Positions 49,962-57,852 of a stretch of DNA of 64,000 nt are shown in pieces. The first letter of the stretch is position 1, and the number at the start of each line of letters is the position of its first letter. Both the position numbers and the translations under genes were made by a program. The stretch comes from CAVTSA01 sp963737225 (GTDB taxonomy: Bacteria; Chloroflexota; Dormibacteria; Dormibacterales; Dormibacteraceae). The notes beneath the pieces were generated by a model that did no database searches, was not told where the DNA came from, and worked only from the letters and a program-made list of their open reading frames with translations. Location: assembly GCA_963737225.1 (NCBI GenBank), contig CAVTSA010000007.1, positions 62,001-126,000 on the forward strand. The letters run 5' to 3'.

Positions 49962-50312
49962 ATGGAGGCCACGCAACCCATCGGCTCGGTGCGCGTCGCC
50001 AACGAGGTGATCGCCAGCATCGCGGGGATGGCGGCCCGCGAGATCGACGGGGTCGAAGGACTCGACGAGGCGGCGGCCCGCCATCTCGGTGACTGGCTGA
50101 CCCGGGCGGCGGTGCACCGGGGCGTCCGCGTCGCGGTGGATGCCGACCGTCAGATTCACCTTCAGGTCTTCCTCACCGTCGACTCGCACGCACGGCTGGT
50201 CGACGTCGCCGACCGGGTCCAGGCGAACGTGGTGGAAGCGGTAGAGCGGATGCTCGGCCTGCAGGTCGCCGAAGTCGACGTGTTCGTGTCCAGCGTCGCG
50301 TTCGTGGACTGA
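49962..50312 (+). CDS. Asp23/Gls24 family envelope stress protein
   Basis: A 116-residue Asp23-family protein (YloU/YqhY type). It opens with SVRVANEVIASIAGMAAREI followed by DGVEGL, the family signature, then strands with VHRGVRVAVDADRQIHLQVF and a final helix with VERMLGLQVAEVDVFVSSV. In Firmicutes these proteins sit next to nusB and associate with the membrane or accACD regulation. It lies between efp and nusB here. ATG start. Confidence 0.85.
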   Translation: MEATQPIGSVRVANEVIASIAGMAAREIDGVEGLDEAAARHLGDWLTRAAVHRGVRVAVDADRQIHLQVFLTVDSHARLVDVADRVQANVVEAVERMLGLQVAEVDVFVSSVAFVD

Positions 50313-50340
50313 CGGCGCGGTTCCGCGCCGGCTCACCGCA

Positions 50341-50754
50341 TTGGCACCTCGGGGACACCGGCACCAGGCGCGGGAGATAGCGCTGCAAGCGCTCTTCCTC
50401 CTCGAAAGCGACCCCGACCAGGACCCGGCCGTGGTTCTCGAGTATCTGTCGGTGGAGGCCCAGGCGACGGCACCGACCAGCGCGTTCGCGCGCGAGCTGG
50501 TCGACGGCGTGCTCGCCAACCGGGGAGAGCTCGACGCCACCATCCGGGAAGCCTCCACCAACTGGAGCCTGGAGCAGATGGGAAAGGTCGACCGGATGGT
50601 GCTCAGGATCGCGATCTACGAGATCGCGATCGCGCGCAACGTGCCCGTGCGTGCCGCGATCAACGAGTCGATCGAGCTGGCGAAGACCTACGGCGAGGCC
50701 GACTCGGGCCGATTTGTCAACGGCATCCTGGGCCGTGTCGCCAGCACGGTGTGA
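50341..50754 (+). CDS. nusB: Transcription antitermination factor NusB
   Basis: A 137-residue all-helical RNA-binding factor needed for rRNA antitermination together with NusE. Signatures include HQAREIALQALFLLE, NWSLEQMGKVDRMVLRIAIYE and RAAINESIELAKTYGEADSG with the FVNGILG ending. TTG start at 50341 after a GGCGCGG-TT-CCGCGCC palindrome (50314-50329) between the two genes. Overlaps the start of the xseB-like gene. Confidence 0.93.
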   Translation: MAPRGHRHQAREIALQALFLLESDPDQDPAVVLEYLSVEAQATAPTSAFARELVDGVLANRGELDATIREASTNWSLEQMGKVDRMVLRIAIYEIAIARNVPVRAAINESIELAKTYGEADSGRFVNGILGRVASTV

Positions 50755-51007
50755 GCCGGCCGATCCGGAGGCGGAGGCGAACCCGGCGACGCTGGAGCAG
50801 GTGCTGGAGCAGCTGGAGGAGACCGTGCGCCGGCTCTCCGATCAGTCGGCGCCGCTGGGGCGGCTGGTCGCCGACTGGGAGCGGGCCCAGGCCCTGGCCG
50901 CCGAGGCCGAGCGACGGCTGGAAGAGGCCGAGCGCAGGCTGGCCCCCCCGCCGGGCGGGAAGAGGGGCGCCGGAGACGCTCTCGGGAGCGGCGGCCCGGC
51001 GGCATGA
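50735..51007 (+). CDS. xseB: Exodeoxyribonuclease VII small subunit-like protein
   Basis: A 90-residue protein whose core NPATLEQVLEQLEETVRRL followed by a second helix with ERAQALAAEAERRLEEAERR is the helical XseB signature. GTG start at 50735, 20 bp inside the end of nusB, so translation is coupled. The large subunit gene xseA, usually adjacent, is not in the window. The downstream gene begins with an ATGA overlap. Confidence 0.72.
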   Translation: MSPARCEPADPEAEANPATLEQVLEQLEETVRRLSDQSAPLGRLVADWERAQALAAEAERRLEEAERRLAPPPGGKRGAGDALGSGGPAA

Positions 51008-51420
51008 CCTACCTCCTGCCGCCGTTCCTGGCCTGGTTCATCGCGCAGATGGCGAAGCTGGCCAACACCTCGATCAGACAGCGCCGTCTGATGCTCCGAT
51101 CGCTGGCCGACCCGGGCGGGATGCCGAGCTCGCACTCCGCGCTGGTGATGGCCTTGACGACCGAGATCGGGCGCACGCAGGGCATAACGTCTCCCCTGTT
51201 CGCGGTCGCGCTCGTGTTCTCCTTCGTGGTCCTCTACGACGCTCAGGGGGTGCGGCGTGCCGCCGGCCGGCAGGCGGAGGCCTTGAACCGGCTCATCGAG
51301 GACGTCTTCCACTCCCGCGGCATTCGCGAGGAGCGGCTCCGCGAGGTGCTCGGTCACACGCCGTTTGAGGTGGTGGTGGGCGCCGCCCTCGGGGTGGCGA
51401 TCGGATTGATTCCGTTTTAG
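51004..51420 (+). CDS. Divergent PAP2/DUF212 family membrane protein
   Basis: A 138-residue protein with three or four hydrophobic helices and the DUF212 (YuiD) signature: AQMAKLANTSIRQRR, GGMPSSHSALVMALTTEIG (acid-phosphatase-like PSSH motif), VLYDAQGVRRAAGRQAE and LGHTPFEVVVGAALGV. It is predicted to be a membrane phosphatase-like protein. ATGA overlap with the xseB-like gene. Confidence 0.85.
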   Translation: MTYLLPPFLAWFIAQMAKLANTSIRQRRLMLRSLADPGGMPSSHSALVMALTTEIGRTQGITSPLFAVALVFSFVVLYDAQGVRRAAGRQAEALNRLIEDVFHSRGIREERLREVLGHTPFEVVVGAALGVAIGLIPF

Positions 51421-51480
51421 CCTCACGCCCCCAGATCAGATACGGCAAAGTCAGACTGTGAGTAAACGTCCTTGCGGTCA

Positions 51481-51494
51481 CGAACGGACGTTCG
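51481..51494. promoter_or_regulatory. LexA-type SOS box upstream of nadK-recN
   Basis: CGAACGGACGTTCG is a perfect inverted CGAAC-N4-GTTCG, the Gram-positive-type LexA operator consensus (CGAACRNRYGTTYG). It ends 1 nt before the -10 element TATGCT (51496-51501), so repressor binding would block the promoter. The unit it controls includes recN, a classical SOS gene. Confidence 0.75.
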
Positions 51495-51495
51495 G

Positions 51496-51501
51496 TATGC
51501 T
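51496..51501 (+). promoter_or_regulatory. -10 element of the nadK-recN unit
   Basis: TATGCT directly behind the LexA box and 7 nt before a GTG (51509) that opens the leader ORF, the same TANNNT-to-start spacing seen at uvrB and other genes. Confidence 0.5.
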
Positions 51502-51508
51502 GCCGGGC

Positions 51509-51586
51509 GTGTCGGTTGCCATGACCGCCTGCCCGGATGCCGGAACCTGCCCGGTCCAGCGCCTCTCCAGGGGGTGGCGGCCGTGA
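51509..51586 (+). CDS. Putative 25-residue leader peptide upstream of nadK
   Basis: An open frame of 26 codons from GTG 51509 to TGA 51584-51586. The start is 7 nt after the -10, so it would be translated from the 5' end of a leaderless mRNA. Its TGA overlaps the probable nadK start GTG 51583 (GTGA), implying coupling. The peptide contains ACPDAGTCPVQ, with a CP-x3-G-x... two-cysteine pattern, and ends basic. The NAD kinase ribosome-binding site AGGGGG lies inside it. No family known; conservation is the test of its reality. Confidence 0.4.
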   Translation: MSVAMTACPDAGTCPVQRLSRGWRP

Positions 51587-52479
51587 CCGTGCGCGACGTG
51601 GTGGCCGTCCTCCGCCACCCGCTGGTGGAGGCGGAGTCGCAGACCGTGAGCGCCATGCGCGGGGTGCTGGAGGGTACCGGCCTGCGGCTGGTGGAGCTGG
51701 ACCGCGAGACGCTGGACCGGTCCCCGGCGCCGCTCGACCAGGCGCGGATCCTGCTCACGCTGGGTGGCGACGGGACCCTCCTCCACGCCGCCCGGCTGGC
51801 GGCTCCGCTCGGCCTGCCCCTGCTCGGGGTCAACCTGGGGCGGCTCGGCTTCCTCACCGAGCTCGAGGCGAGCCAGGTCGCGGACGGTCTGCGACGGTAT
51901 CTGGCGGGCGACTACCGGATCGACGAGCGCACGCTGGTGGGGGTCACCGTCACCCGCGCGGAGGCGGTGGTGGCCGTTCAGCTCGGGCTGAACGAGGTGG
52001 TGCTCCAGCGCGACGCGAGCCAGGCCATGCTCCGGCTGGGCGTCATCGTCGACGGCCAGACGGTCGGTGTGTTCGACGCCGACGGGGTGGTCGTGTCCAC
52101 CTCCACCGGGTCCACCGCCTACGCCCTGGCGGCGGGGGGCCCGATCGTGGACCCGCGCATCGAGGGGCTCCTGCTGGCGCCGCTCAACCCGTTCGCGCTC
52201 ACCGTCCGGCCGATCGTGTTCCCGCCCGGCCAGGCGCTGACGCTGGAGCTGGTCCGCAACGGCGGTCTGTTCTCGGTGGACGGTGGCAGCGGGGTCCGCC
52301 TCGAGCAGGGCGACCGGGTCTGTGCGGCGGCCAACCCCGAGCGCCTGCAGCTGATCCGCTTCAGCCCTCCCGAGCACTTCTACACGCTGCTGCGGATGAA
52401 GCTCGGGTGGGGCCTGCCGCTGGTGCCGACGGTTCGGCGCAGCGACGGGGAGAGCGAGGTCATCGGGGGGGACCGGTGA
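51583..52479 (+). CDS. nadK: NAD kinase
   Basis: Phosphorylates NAD to NADP with ATP or polyphosphate. The 298-residue protein has the catalytic motif LLTLGGDGTLLHAARLAA, GVNLGRLGFLTEL, the second motif VVSTSTGSTAYALAAGGPIV and FPPGQALTLELV near the end. GTG 51583 is chosen because the AGGGGG ribosome-binding site lies 8 nt upstream. Gene order nadK-recN with overlapping TGATG is common. It is controlled by the LexA box at 51481-51494. Confidence 0.92.
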   Translation: MTVRDVVAVLRHPLVEAESQTVSAMRGVLEGTGLRLVELDRETLDRSPAPLDQARILLTLGGDGTLLHAARLAAPLGLPLLGVNLGRLGFLTELEASQVADGLRRYLAGDYRIDERTLVGVTVTRAEAVVAVQLGLNEVVLQRDASQAMLRLGVIVDGQTVGVFDADGVVVSTSTGSTAYALAAGGPIVDPRIEGLLLAPLNPFALTVRPIVFPPGQALTLELVRNGGLFSVDGGSGVRLEQGDRVCAAANPERLQLIRFSPPEHFYTLLRMKLGWGLPLVPTVRRSDGESEVIGGDR

Positions 52480-54131
52480 TGCTTTCGCGCCTGACCGTCC
52501 GCGACCTGGCACTGGTCGACCACTGCTCGCTCGAGCTGCGGACGGGCCTGACTCTCCTCAGCGGCGAGACGGGAAGCGGCAAGTCGCTGCTGATCGACGC
52601 GCTCGGCCTGGCGCTGGGCGCGCGCGCCCAGACCGGGCAGGTCCGGCAGGGCGCTCCGCAGGCGCTGGTGGAGGCTCGATTCGAAGGGCCCGGGGGGACC
52701 CTGTCGCTGCGGCGCACGGTCGGCGCCCGGGGTGGCGCCGCCATCGACGGCTCGACGGTCCCGGTCGCCGAGCTGGCGCAGCGGGGCCGATCTCGCGTGG
52801 CCATCCACGGGCAGCACGACCAGCAGGGGCTGGCAGAGCCGGAGGCTCAGGCGCGGCTGCTCGACGCCCTCGCCGGTGCGCTCGCCGAGCGGGACCAGGT
52901 GGCGGCGGCGTACGGGGGCTGGGAGTCGGCGCGGGTGCGCCTGGCGGGCCTCCGCCAGGCCTCTGCCCGGGCTTGCGAGGAGCAGGAGTTCGACCTCTGG
53001 CGCCTGCGCCGCCTGCGCGAGGTCGACCCGCGCCCGGGGGAGGACGACGACCTCCGCGTGGAGCGCAATCGCCTTCGCAACGCGACGCGGCTCATGGCCG
53101 CGATCGCCGCCGCGCAGGAAGGCTTGAACGCCGATCGAGGCCTGTCGCAGGCCGCGGTGGCGGTCGGTGGCGCCGCCGATCTCGATCCCGGCCTGCAAGG
53201 GCTCGCCGGGCGCCTGCAGGCGCTGGCCGAGGAGGCCCATGACGCGAGCGGGGAGATCCGTCGCTATGGCGAGACCCTCGAAGCCGACCCGGCGCGGCTG
53301 GAGCAGGTGGAGGCCCGCCTCGCGCTGCTCGACGAGCTGAAGCACCGCCACGGAGGGACGTTGGAGGCGGTCCTCGCCGAGCGGGATCGGTTGGAGGCGG
53401 CGCTGGGGGACCCGGAGAGTCCGAAGCGAGAGCTGACCCGGGCTTCGGAGGCGGAGGCGGAGGCCCGCCGGCAGCTGGACCGGGGGGCGGCCGCGCTGAC
53501 GCGGCGGCGGACGCGGGGGGCGCGGACCTTCCAGGAACGGGTCGAAACCGAGCTCCGCGCGCTCGGGCTCTGCGACGCCCACCTGGAGACGCGCCTGGTG
53601 CCGCGAGCGGAGCCGGGACCGGACGGCGCCGAGGGCGTCGAGCTCTGGTTCACCGCCAATCCTGGAGAGGCGGCGGCGCCGCTCGCCCGCGTCGCCTCCG
53701 GCGGGGAGCTGTCACGGGTCATGCTCGCGATCGAGACGGCGACCGCCGAGGTCAGCGGGACCGGGACGCTGGTCTTCGACGAGGTCGACGCCGGGATCGG
53801 TGGCCGGACCGCGCTCGAGGTCGGGCGGCGACTGCGGCGGCTGGCGCGCGACCGGCAGGTCCTGGTGGTCACGCACCTGGCGCAGGTGGCCGCCTTTGCG
53901 GACCATCAGCTGCACGTCGAGAAGGTGCGGCGCGGGGGCCGCACCCTGGTCCGGGTGCGGTCGCTGGACACGTTCGAGCAGCGGGTGGAGGAGCTGGCGC
54001 GGATGATGAGCGGCGCCGTGACCGAGAAGGCGCTGGCCCGGGCCGAGGAGCTCCTGCAGTCCGCGCGGACGGACCAGGCGATCGCGAAGAAGGCCTCAGA
54101 CCCAGGGGCTGCGCCGGCCCTCGTCGCCTGA
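52479..54131 (+). CDS. recN: DNA repair ATPase RecN
   Basis: SMC-like ATPase acting in double-strand break repair and recombination. The 550-residue protein has Walker A GETGSGKS (30-37), a long coiled-coil middle (LEQVEARLALLDELKHRHG and neighbours), the ABC signature ASGGELSRVMLAIE and Walker B LVFDEVDAGIGG, followed by VVTHLAQVAAFADHQL. It starts with a TGATG overlap on the nadK stop and is under the same LexA-regulated promoter. Full length. Confidence 0.95.
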   Translation: MLSRLTVRDLALVDHCSLELRTGLTLLSGETGSGKSLLIDALGLALGARAQTGQVRQGAPQALVEARFEGPGGTLSLRRTVGARGGAAIDGSTVPVAELAQRGRSRVAIHGQHDQQGLAEPEAQARLLDALAGALAERDQVAAAYGGWESARVRLAGLRQASARACEEQEFDLWRLRRLREVDPRPGEDDDLRVERNRLRNATRLMAAIAAAQEGLNADRGLSQAAVAVGGAADLDPGLQGLAGRLQALAEEAHDASGEIRRYGETLEADPARLEQVEARLALLDELKHRHGGTLEAVLAERDRLEAALGDPESPKRELTRASEAEAEARRQLDRGAAALTRRRTRGARTFQERVETELRALGLCDAHLETRLVPRAEPGPDGAEGVELWFTANPGEAAAPLARVASGGELSRVMLAIETATAEVSGTGTLVFDEVDAGIGGRTALEVGRRLRRLARDRQVLVVTHLAQVAAFADHQLHVEKVRRGGRTLVRVRSLDTFEQRVEELARMMSGAVTEKALARAEELLQSARTDQAIAKKASDPGAAPALVA

Positions 54132-54183
54132 TTGCCGGCCCCGCGGTCGCCGCCCGTGAGAGCCCGGCTATCATTCGGCAGCG

Positions 54184-55032
54184 ATGGAGCAGGTCCCCGG
54201 CCCCACCGCCGGGCCGCCGGCCGCCGCCGGGATGGACCCAGAGGCGCCCGGATCCGCGGTTGCCCCGCCCGGGGCCTCGCCGCCGCTCGACCGCCGGCCA
54301 CGCCTGGCCGTCTCGACCCCCGTCTTCGCCGGACCTCTCGAGCTCTTGCTGACGCTGGTGGAACGCGACGAGATCGACCTCTTCGAGATCCGGGTCTCCG
54401 ACGTCACCGACGCCTACCTGACGGAGGTGACCGCGCTGCGGGACCCCGATCCGGCCGAGATGGCGGAGTTTCTCTGGCTGGCCGCACGTCTGCTGCTGCT
54501 CAAGTCGATACGCCTCCTGCCCGGCGAGGACGAGGAACCGGAGGAAGCGGAGCTGCTGGGCTGGGAGGAGGAGGTCCGGCTGCGGCTGATCGAGTACCGC
54601 CACGTGAAGGAGGTGGCCGAGCAGCTCATGGAGCGGCAGGAGCAGGACCAGCGCAGCTTCCCGCCCCCGGTGCGGGAGGTGGCGGTGGCCGGCCAGGAGC
54701 AGCCGATCGAGATCTCGGCGCTGGTCATCGCGTTCCAGAGCCTTCTCGAGCGGCTGCCCCCGCGTCCGGTGGTGGTTCAAGGCAACGCCTGGACGTTGGA
54801 GGACAAGCTGGAGCACCTGACCACCTGGCTCCGGCGCGGTGCGTTCGACCTCGCGGACCTGATCCTGGAGTGCGAGGACAGGCTGGAGGCGGTGGTCACG
54901 TTCGTCGCCCTCCTGGAGCTTCTTCGGCGCGGCGCGGTGCGGGTACGGCAGTCCACTGCTTTCGGGTCGATCCTGGTGGAACCGAGGCCGGGGCGGCGCG
55001 ACTCGCCCGGTGCCGCCGGCAACGCGTCGTGA
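54184..55032 (+). CDS. scpA: Segregation and condensation protein A
   Basis: Kleisin subunit of the SMC-ScpAB condensin complex. The N-terminal domain shows VFAGPLELLLTLVERDEIDL, and LWLAARLLLLKSIRLLPGED the following helices; the C-terminal winged helix ends with VTFVALLELLRRGAVRVRQ. A 40-residue Pro/Ala-rich N-terminal tail precedes the core. TATCAT 9 nt before the ATG could be a -10. Its TGA overlaps the scpB GTG. Confidence 0.9.
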   Translation: MEQVPGPTAGPPAAAGMDPEAPGSAVAPPGASPPLDRRPRLAVSTPVFAGPLELLLTLVERDEIDLFEIRVSDVTDAYLTEVTALRDPDPAEMAEFLWLAARLLLLKSIRLLPGEDEEPEEAELLGWEEEVRLRLIEYRHVKEVAEQLMERQEQDQRSFPPPVREVAVAGQEQPIEISALVIAFQSLLERLPPRPVVVQGNAWTLEDKLEHLTTWLRRGAFDLADLILECEDRLEAVVTFVALLELLRRGAVRVRQSTAFGSILVEPRPGRRDSPGAAGNAS

Positions 55033-55616
55033 TCGGCGGCCACCCCGAGCCGTCGCTGGCGGCTGCGGTCGAAGCGATCCTGTTCACCTCCAACCGCCCG
55101 CTCAAGGTGCGGGAGCTCCAGCAGGCCACGGACCAGTCGCGGGCGGCGATCGAAGACGCGCTGCACGAGCTCCAGGTCGGGCTCGGGGGTCGCGGGGTCA
55201 TGCTCCAGCGGCTGGATGACCAGGTCCATCTGGTGACCCGCCCGGAGCTCGCCTCCTACGTTCGGCGTGCTCTACGCCCGGAGGCCTCCGGGCGCCTTTC
55301 CCCGGCGGCGCTGGAGACGCTGGCGATCGTCGCCTACCAGCAGCCGGTCACCCGCTCGCGCATCGAACGGGTTCGAGGGGTCAACTCGGACAGCGTGCTC
55401 GCCAACCTGGAGCTCCGTGATTTGGTGCGGGAGGTCGGCCGGGAGACGTCGCCAGGTCAGCCGCGCCTCTACGGCACCACCATGCGGTTCCTCCAGGTGA
55501 TGGGGCTCCGCTCGCTGGAGGACCTGCCCCCGCCACCCCCATCGCCACCCCTCTCGGGTCAACCCGAGGAGCCCCCCGTCGGGGACCTGTCCCGCCCCGA
55601 CCAGGGCGAGCCATGA
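55029..55616 (+). CDS. scpB: Segregation and condensation protein B
   Basis: Second accessory subunit of the SMC complex, two winged-helix domains. Signatures: AVEAILFTSNRPLKVRELQQ, RPELASYVRRAL, LSPAALETLAIVAYQQPVTR and RGVNSDSVLANLELRDLV, ending with YGTTMRFLQVMGL. A Pro-rich tail follows. GTG start overlapping scpA by 4 bp; 195 residues. Overlaps the pseudouridine synthase gene (ATGA). Confidence 0.92.
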   Translation: MIGGHPEPSLAAAVEAILFTSNRPLKVRELQQATDQSRAAIEDALHELQVGLGGRGVMLQRLDDQVHLVTRPELASYVRRALRPEASGRLSPAALETLAIVAYQQPVTRSRIERVRGVNSDSVLANLELRDLVREVGRETSPGQPRLYGTTMRFLQVMGLRSLEDLPPPPPSPPLSGQPEEPPVGDLSRPDQGEP

Positions 55617-56437
55617 CCGAGCGTCTCAACCGGTTCCTGGCCCGCGCCGGGGTTGCCTCCCGGCGGGGCGCCGACGAGATGATCGCCGCCGGCCGGGTGC
55701 GCGTCAACGGCCGCCGGGTGCCGCCCAGCGGGATGGAGATCGACGCCGGGCGCGACCAGGTGACCGCGGATGGCGAACCGGTGCTTCCCCTGAGCCGCCA
55801 CCGATACCTGGCCGTCAACAAGCCGCTGGGGGTGGTGGTCTCGGCCGGTGACCCCCGGGGACGGCGGACGGTCTTCGACCTGCTGCCACCCGACCAGCGG
55901 CCCGATGCCGCCGCGACGCGCCTCTTCGCCGTCGGACGGCTGGACATGGACTCCTCCGGGCTCCTGCTCCTGACCAGCGACGGCGAGCTGTCCAACCGCC
56001 TGCTGCACCCACGGTGGAAGGTCCCCAAGGAGTACCGCGTCCGTGTCTCCGGCCGGCCTCCGGAACGCGACCTGAGGCGGCTCCGGCGAGGCGTCGCGCT
56101 CGACGACGGGCCGACGCAGCCGTGTCAGGTCGACCTGGTGGGCTTTGCCGGTGGCGTCGCCGAGCTGCGGGTGGTCCTCACCGAGGGTCGCAATCGCCAG
56201 GTGCGGCGCATGTTCGACGCCATCGGCCACCCGGTGCGGGCTCTGCAGCGCACCCGCTTCGGCCCGATCGGCCTGGGGCATCTTCACGGAGGCCACGTGC
56301 GGGCGCTGCGCCCGGACGAGGTCGCCGTGCTCCGCCGCCTGACCGATCTCGCCCCTGAGGATGCCGCACCCGCCCCTCCCGTCGCCGGCATCGGAGACGA
56401 GGCCCCCGGGGCGGTGGGCGCCGGGAAGGACGCATGA
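55613..56437 (+). CDS. rRNA pseudouridine synthase (RsuA/RluB family)
   Basis: Isomerises a specific uridine in rRNA. N-terminal S4 RNA-binding domain (LNRFLARAGVASRRGADEMI followed by GRVRVNGRRV), catalytic motif RLFAVGRLDMDSSGLLLLTSDG with Asp as nucleophile, and NRQVRRMFDAIGHPV near the end. Position (scpB-RluB-type-cmk) matches the RluB/YpuL branch, but the exact target uridine is not proven. 274 residues. ATGA overlap on both sides with neighbours. Confidence 0.9.
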   Translation: MTERLNRFLARAGVASRRGADEMIAAGRVRVNGRRVPPSGMEIDAGRDQVTADGEPVLPLSRHRYLAVNKPLGVVVSAGDPRGRRTVFDLLPPDQRPDAAATRLFAVGRLDMDSSGLLLLTSDGELSNRLLHPRWKVPKEYRVRVSGRPPERDLRRLRRGVALDDGPTQPCQVDLVGFAGGVAELRVVLTEGRNRQVRRMFDAIGHPVRALQRTRFGPIGLGHLHGGHVRALRPDEVAVLRRLTDLAPEDAAPAPPVAGIGDEAPGAVGAGKDA

Positions 56438-57078
56438 TCGTGGCCATCGACGGGCCGGCCGGCTCGGGCAAGTCCGCGGTCGGCAGACGGGTCGCGTCCG
56501 CCCTCGGCCTGCCGTTCGTGGACAGCGGGCTGATGTACCGCGCAATTGCCTGGCTGGCGGCCGACCGCGGGATCGGCTACGACGACGACCCCGCGCTGAC
56601 CGGGCTCGCGGGCAGGACGCGGATCACGATCGACGGTCCTCGGGTCCACGTCGACGGTGAGGACCTGACCGGGCAGGTGTACAACCCGCAGGCGTCCGAG
56701 GGCGCCTCGCGGGTCGCCCAGGTGGGCGGGGTGCGCGAGGCCCTGGTGCGCCAGCAGCGGCGCCTGGGGGACGGGGGCGTCGTCATGGCAGGCCGTGACA
56801 TCGGCACCGTCGTCTTCCCCGACACGCCGTACAAGTTCTTCCTCACCGCGAGCGTCGGGGAGCGGGCGCGCCGGCGTGCGCGGCAGATCGAGGCCCGCGG
56901 TGAGGTCGCCGACGAGTCGGCCCTGCGGCGGGAGGTGGCCGAGCGCGACCGGCGTGACGCGGGGCGCGCGATCTCCCCCATGCGGCCGGCGGAGGACGCG
57001 CAGTCGGTGGCCACCGACGGGCTCGACCTCCAGCAGGTGGTGGAGGTGGTGCTGGACGCGGTGAGGAGCCGGGCATGA
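56434..57078 (+). CDS. cmk: Cytidylate kinase
   Basis: Phosphorylates CMP and dCMP with ATP. P-loop GPAGSGKSAVGRRVA, nucleotide-binding VDSGLMYRAIAW, the CMP-specific region GRDIGTVVFPDTPYKFFLTAS and late RDRRDAGRAISPMRPAEDA are present. 214 residues, normal. ATG start overlaps the pseudouridine synthase stop by 4 bp. Confidence 0.93.
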   Translation: MIVAIDGPAGSGKSAVGRRVASALGLPFVDSGLMYRAIAWLAADRGIGYDDDPALTGLAGRTRITIDGPRVHVDGEDLTGQVYNPQASEGASRVAQVGGVREALVRQQRRLGDGGVVMAGRDIGTVVFPDTPYKFFLTASVGERARRRARQIEARGEVADESALRREVAERDRRDAGRAISPMRPAEDAQSVATDGLDLQQVVEVVLDAVRSRA

Positions 57079-57794
57079 AGTACGCGTTCCTGCGCTGGGC
57101 GGTCCGCATGCTGTGCCGCACCTACCTGGGAGGGAACTTCCACCTCGAGGGCCGCGACTGGATCCCTGCCGCTGGTGGATACCTCGTCTGCGCCAACCAC
57201 ATCGGGACCATCGACCCGGCCCTGCTCCCGGCCTGGGTCAACCGCGGTGACAGCTGGAGCATGGCCAAAGCGGAGTCGGTAGAGGGGAACGGCTTCGGCA
57301 CCCTCGTCATCCGCGCCTATCACGCGTTCGGCGTGGTCCGTCACACCGCGGACCGGCGCGCGCTGCGAAGGGCACGCGAAATCCTGGAAAGCGGAGGGGT
57401 GCTCTTCCTGTATCCAGAGGGTCACCGGGCCTGGGACGGCCTCCTCCAGCGCGCGGAACCGGGCGCCGGCTTCCTGGCGCGGGTGAGCCGCGTGCCGGTC
57501 CTCCCGGTCGCCATCGTGGGCACGAACGACGTCATGGGTAAGGGTCACTCGTTCCCTCGCCGCCGCCGGGTGACGATCCGCTTCGGTCCGCCCTTCCGGC
57601 TCCTCGACCACCGGCCGGACGGCTCCCGGGTGAGCTACCAGGAGTCGACCGACGCCATCATGCTGCAGATCGCCGCGATGCTCCCGGAGAGGATGTGCGG
57701 CGAGTACGCGGACCGGCGTGACGATCCCAGCCTCCAGGAGGTGACGGTCCCGATCGACAGCCCGCGTCCCGCCTTCCCTCAAGCACGGATCTGA
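57075..57794 (+). CDS. plsC: 1-acyl-sn-glycerol-3-phosphate acyltransferase family protein
   Basis: Membrane-associated acyltransferase making phosphatidic acid in phospholipid synthesis. Motif I is NHIGTIDPALL (HX4D), motif III LFLYPEGHRAWDG, and motif IV around VPVLPVAIVGTN. 239 residues; a C-terminal extension after about residue 200 is not strongly conserved. Coupled to cmk (ATGA overlap), as in many genomes. Confidence 0.88.
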   Translation: MKYAFLRWAVRMLCRTYLGGNFHLEGRDWIPAAGGYLVCANHIGTIDPALLPAWVNRGDSWSMAKAESVEGNGFGTLVIRAYHAFGVVRHTADRRALRRAREILESGGVLFLYPEGHRAWDGLLQRAEPGAGFLARVSRVPVLPVAIVGTNDVMGKGHSFPRRRRVTIRFGPPFRLLDHRPDGSRVSYQESTDAIMLQIAAMLPERMCGEYADRRDDPSLQEVTVPIDSPRPAFPQARI

Positions 57795-57840
57795 CGGCAC
57801 GAACGATTTGCCGCTCCGCGGATGGATTTCGAAGTCTGGC

Positions 57841-57846
57841 TAACAT
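57841..57846 (+). promoter_or_regulatory. -10 element of moeA (leaderless type)
   Basis: TAACAT followed by 6 nt and the ATG at 57853, so transcription would start at the translation start. Confidence 0.45.
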
Positions 57847-57852
57847 CACCAC

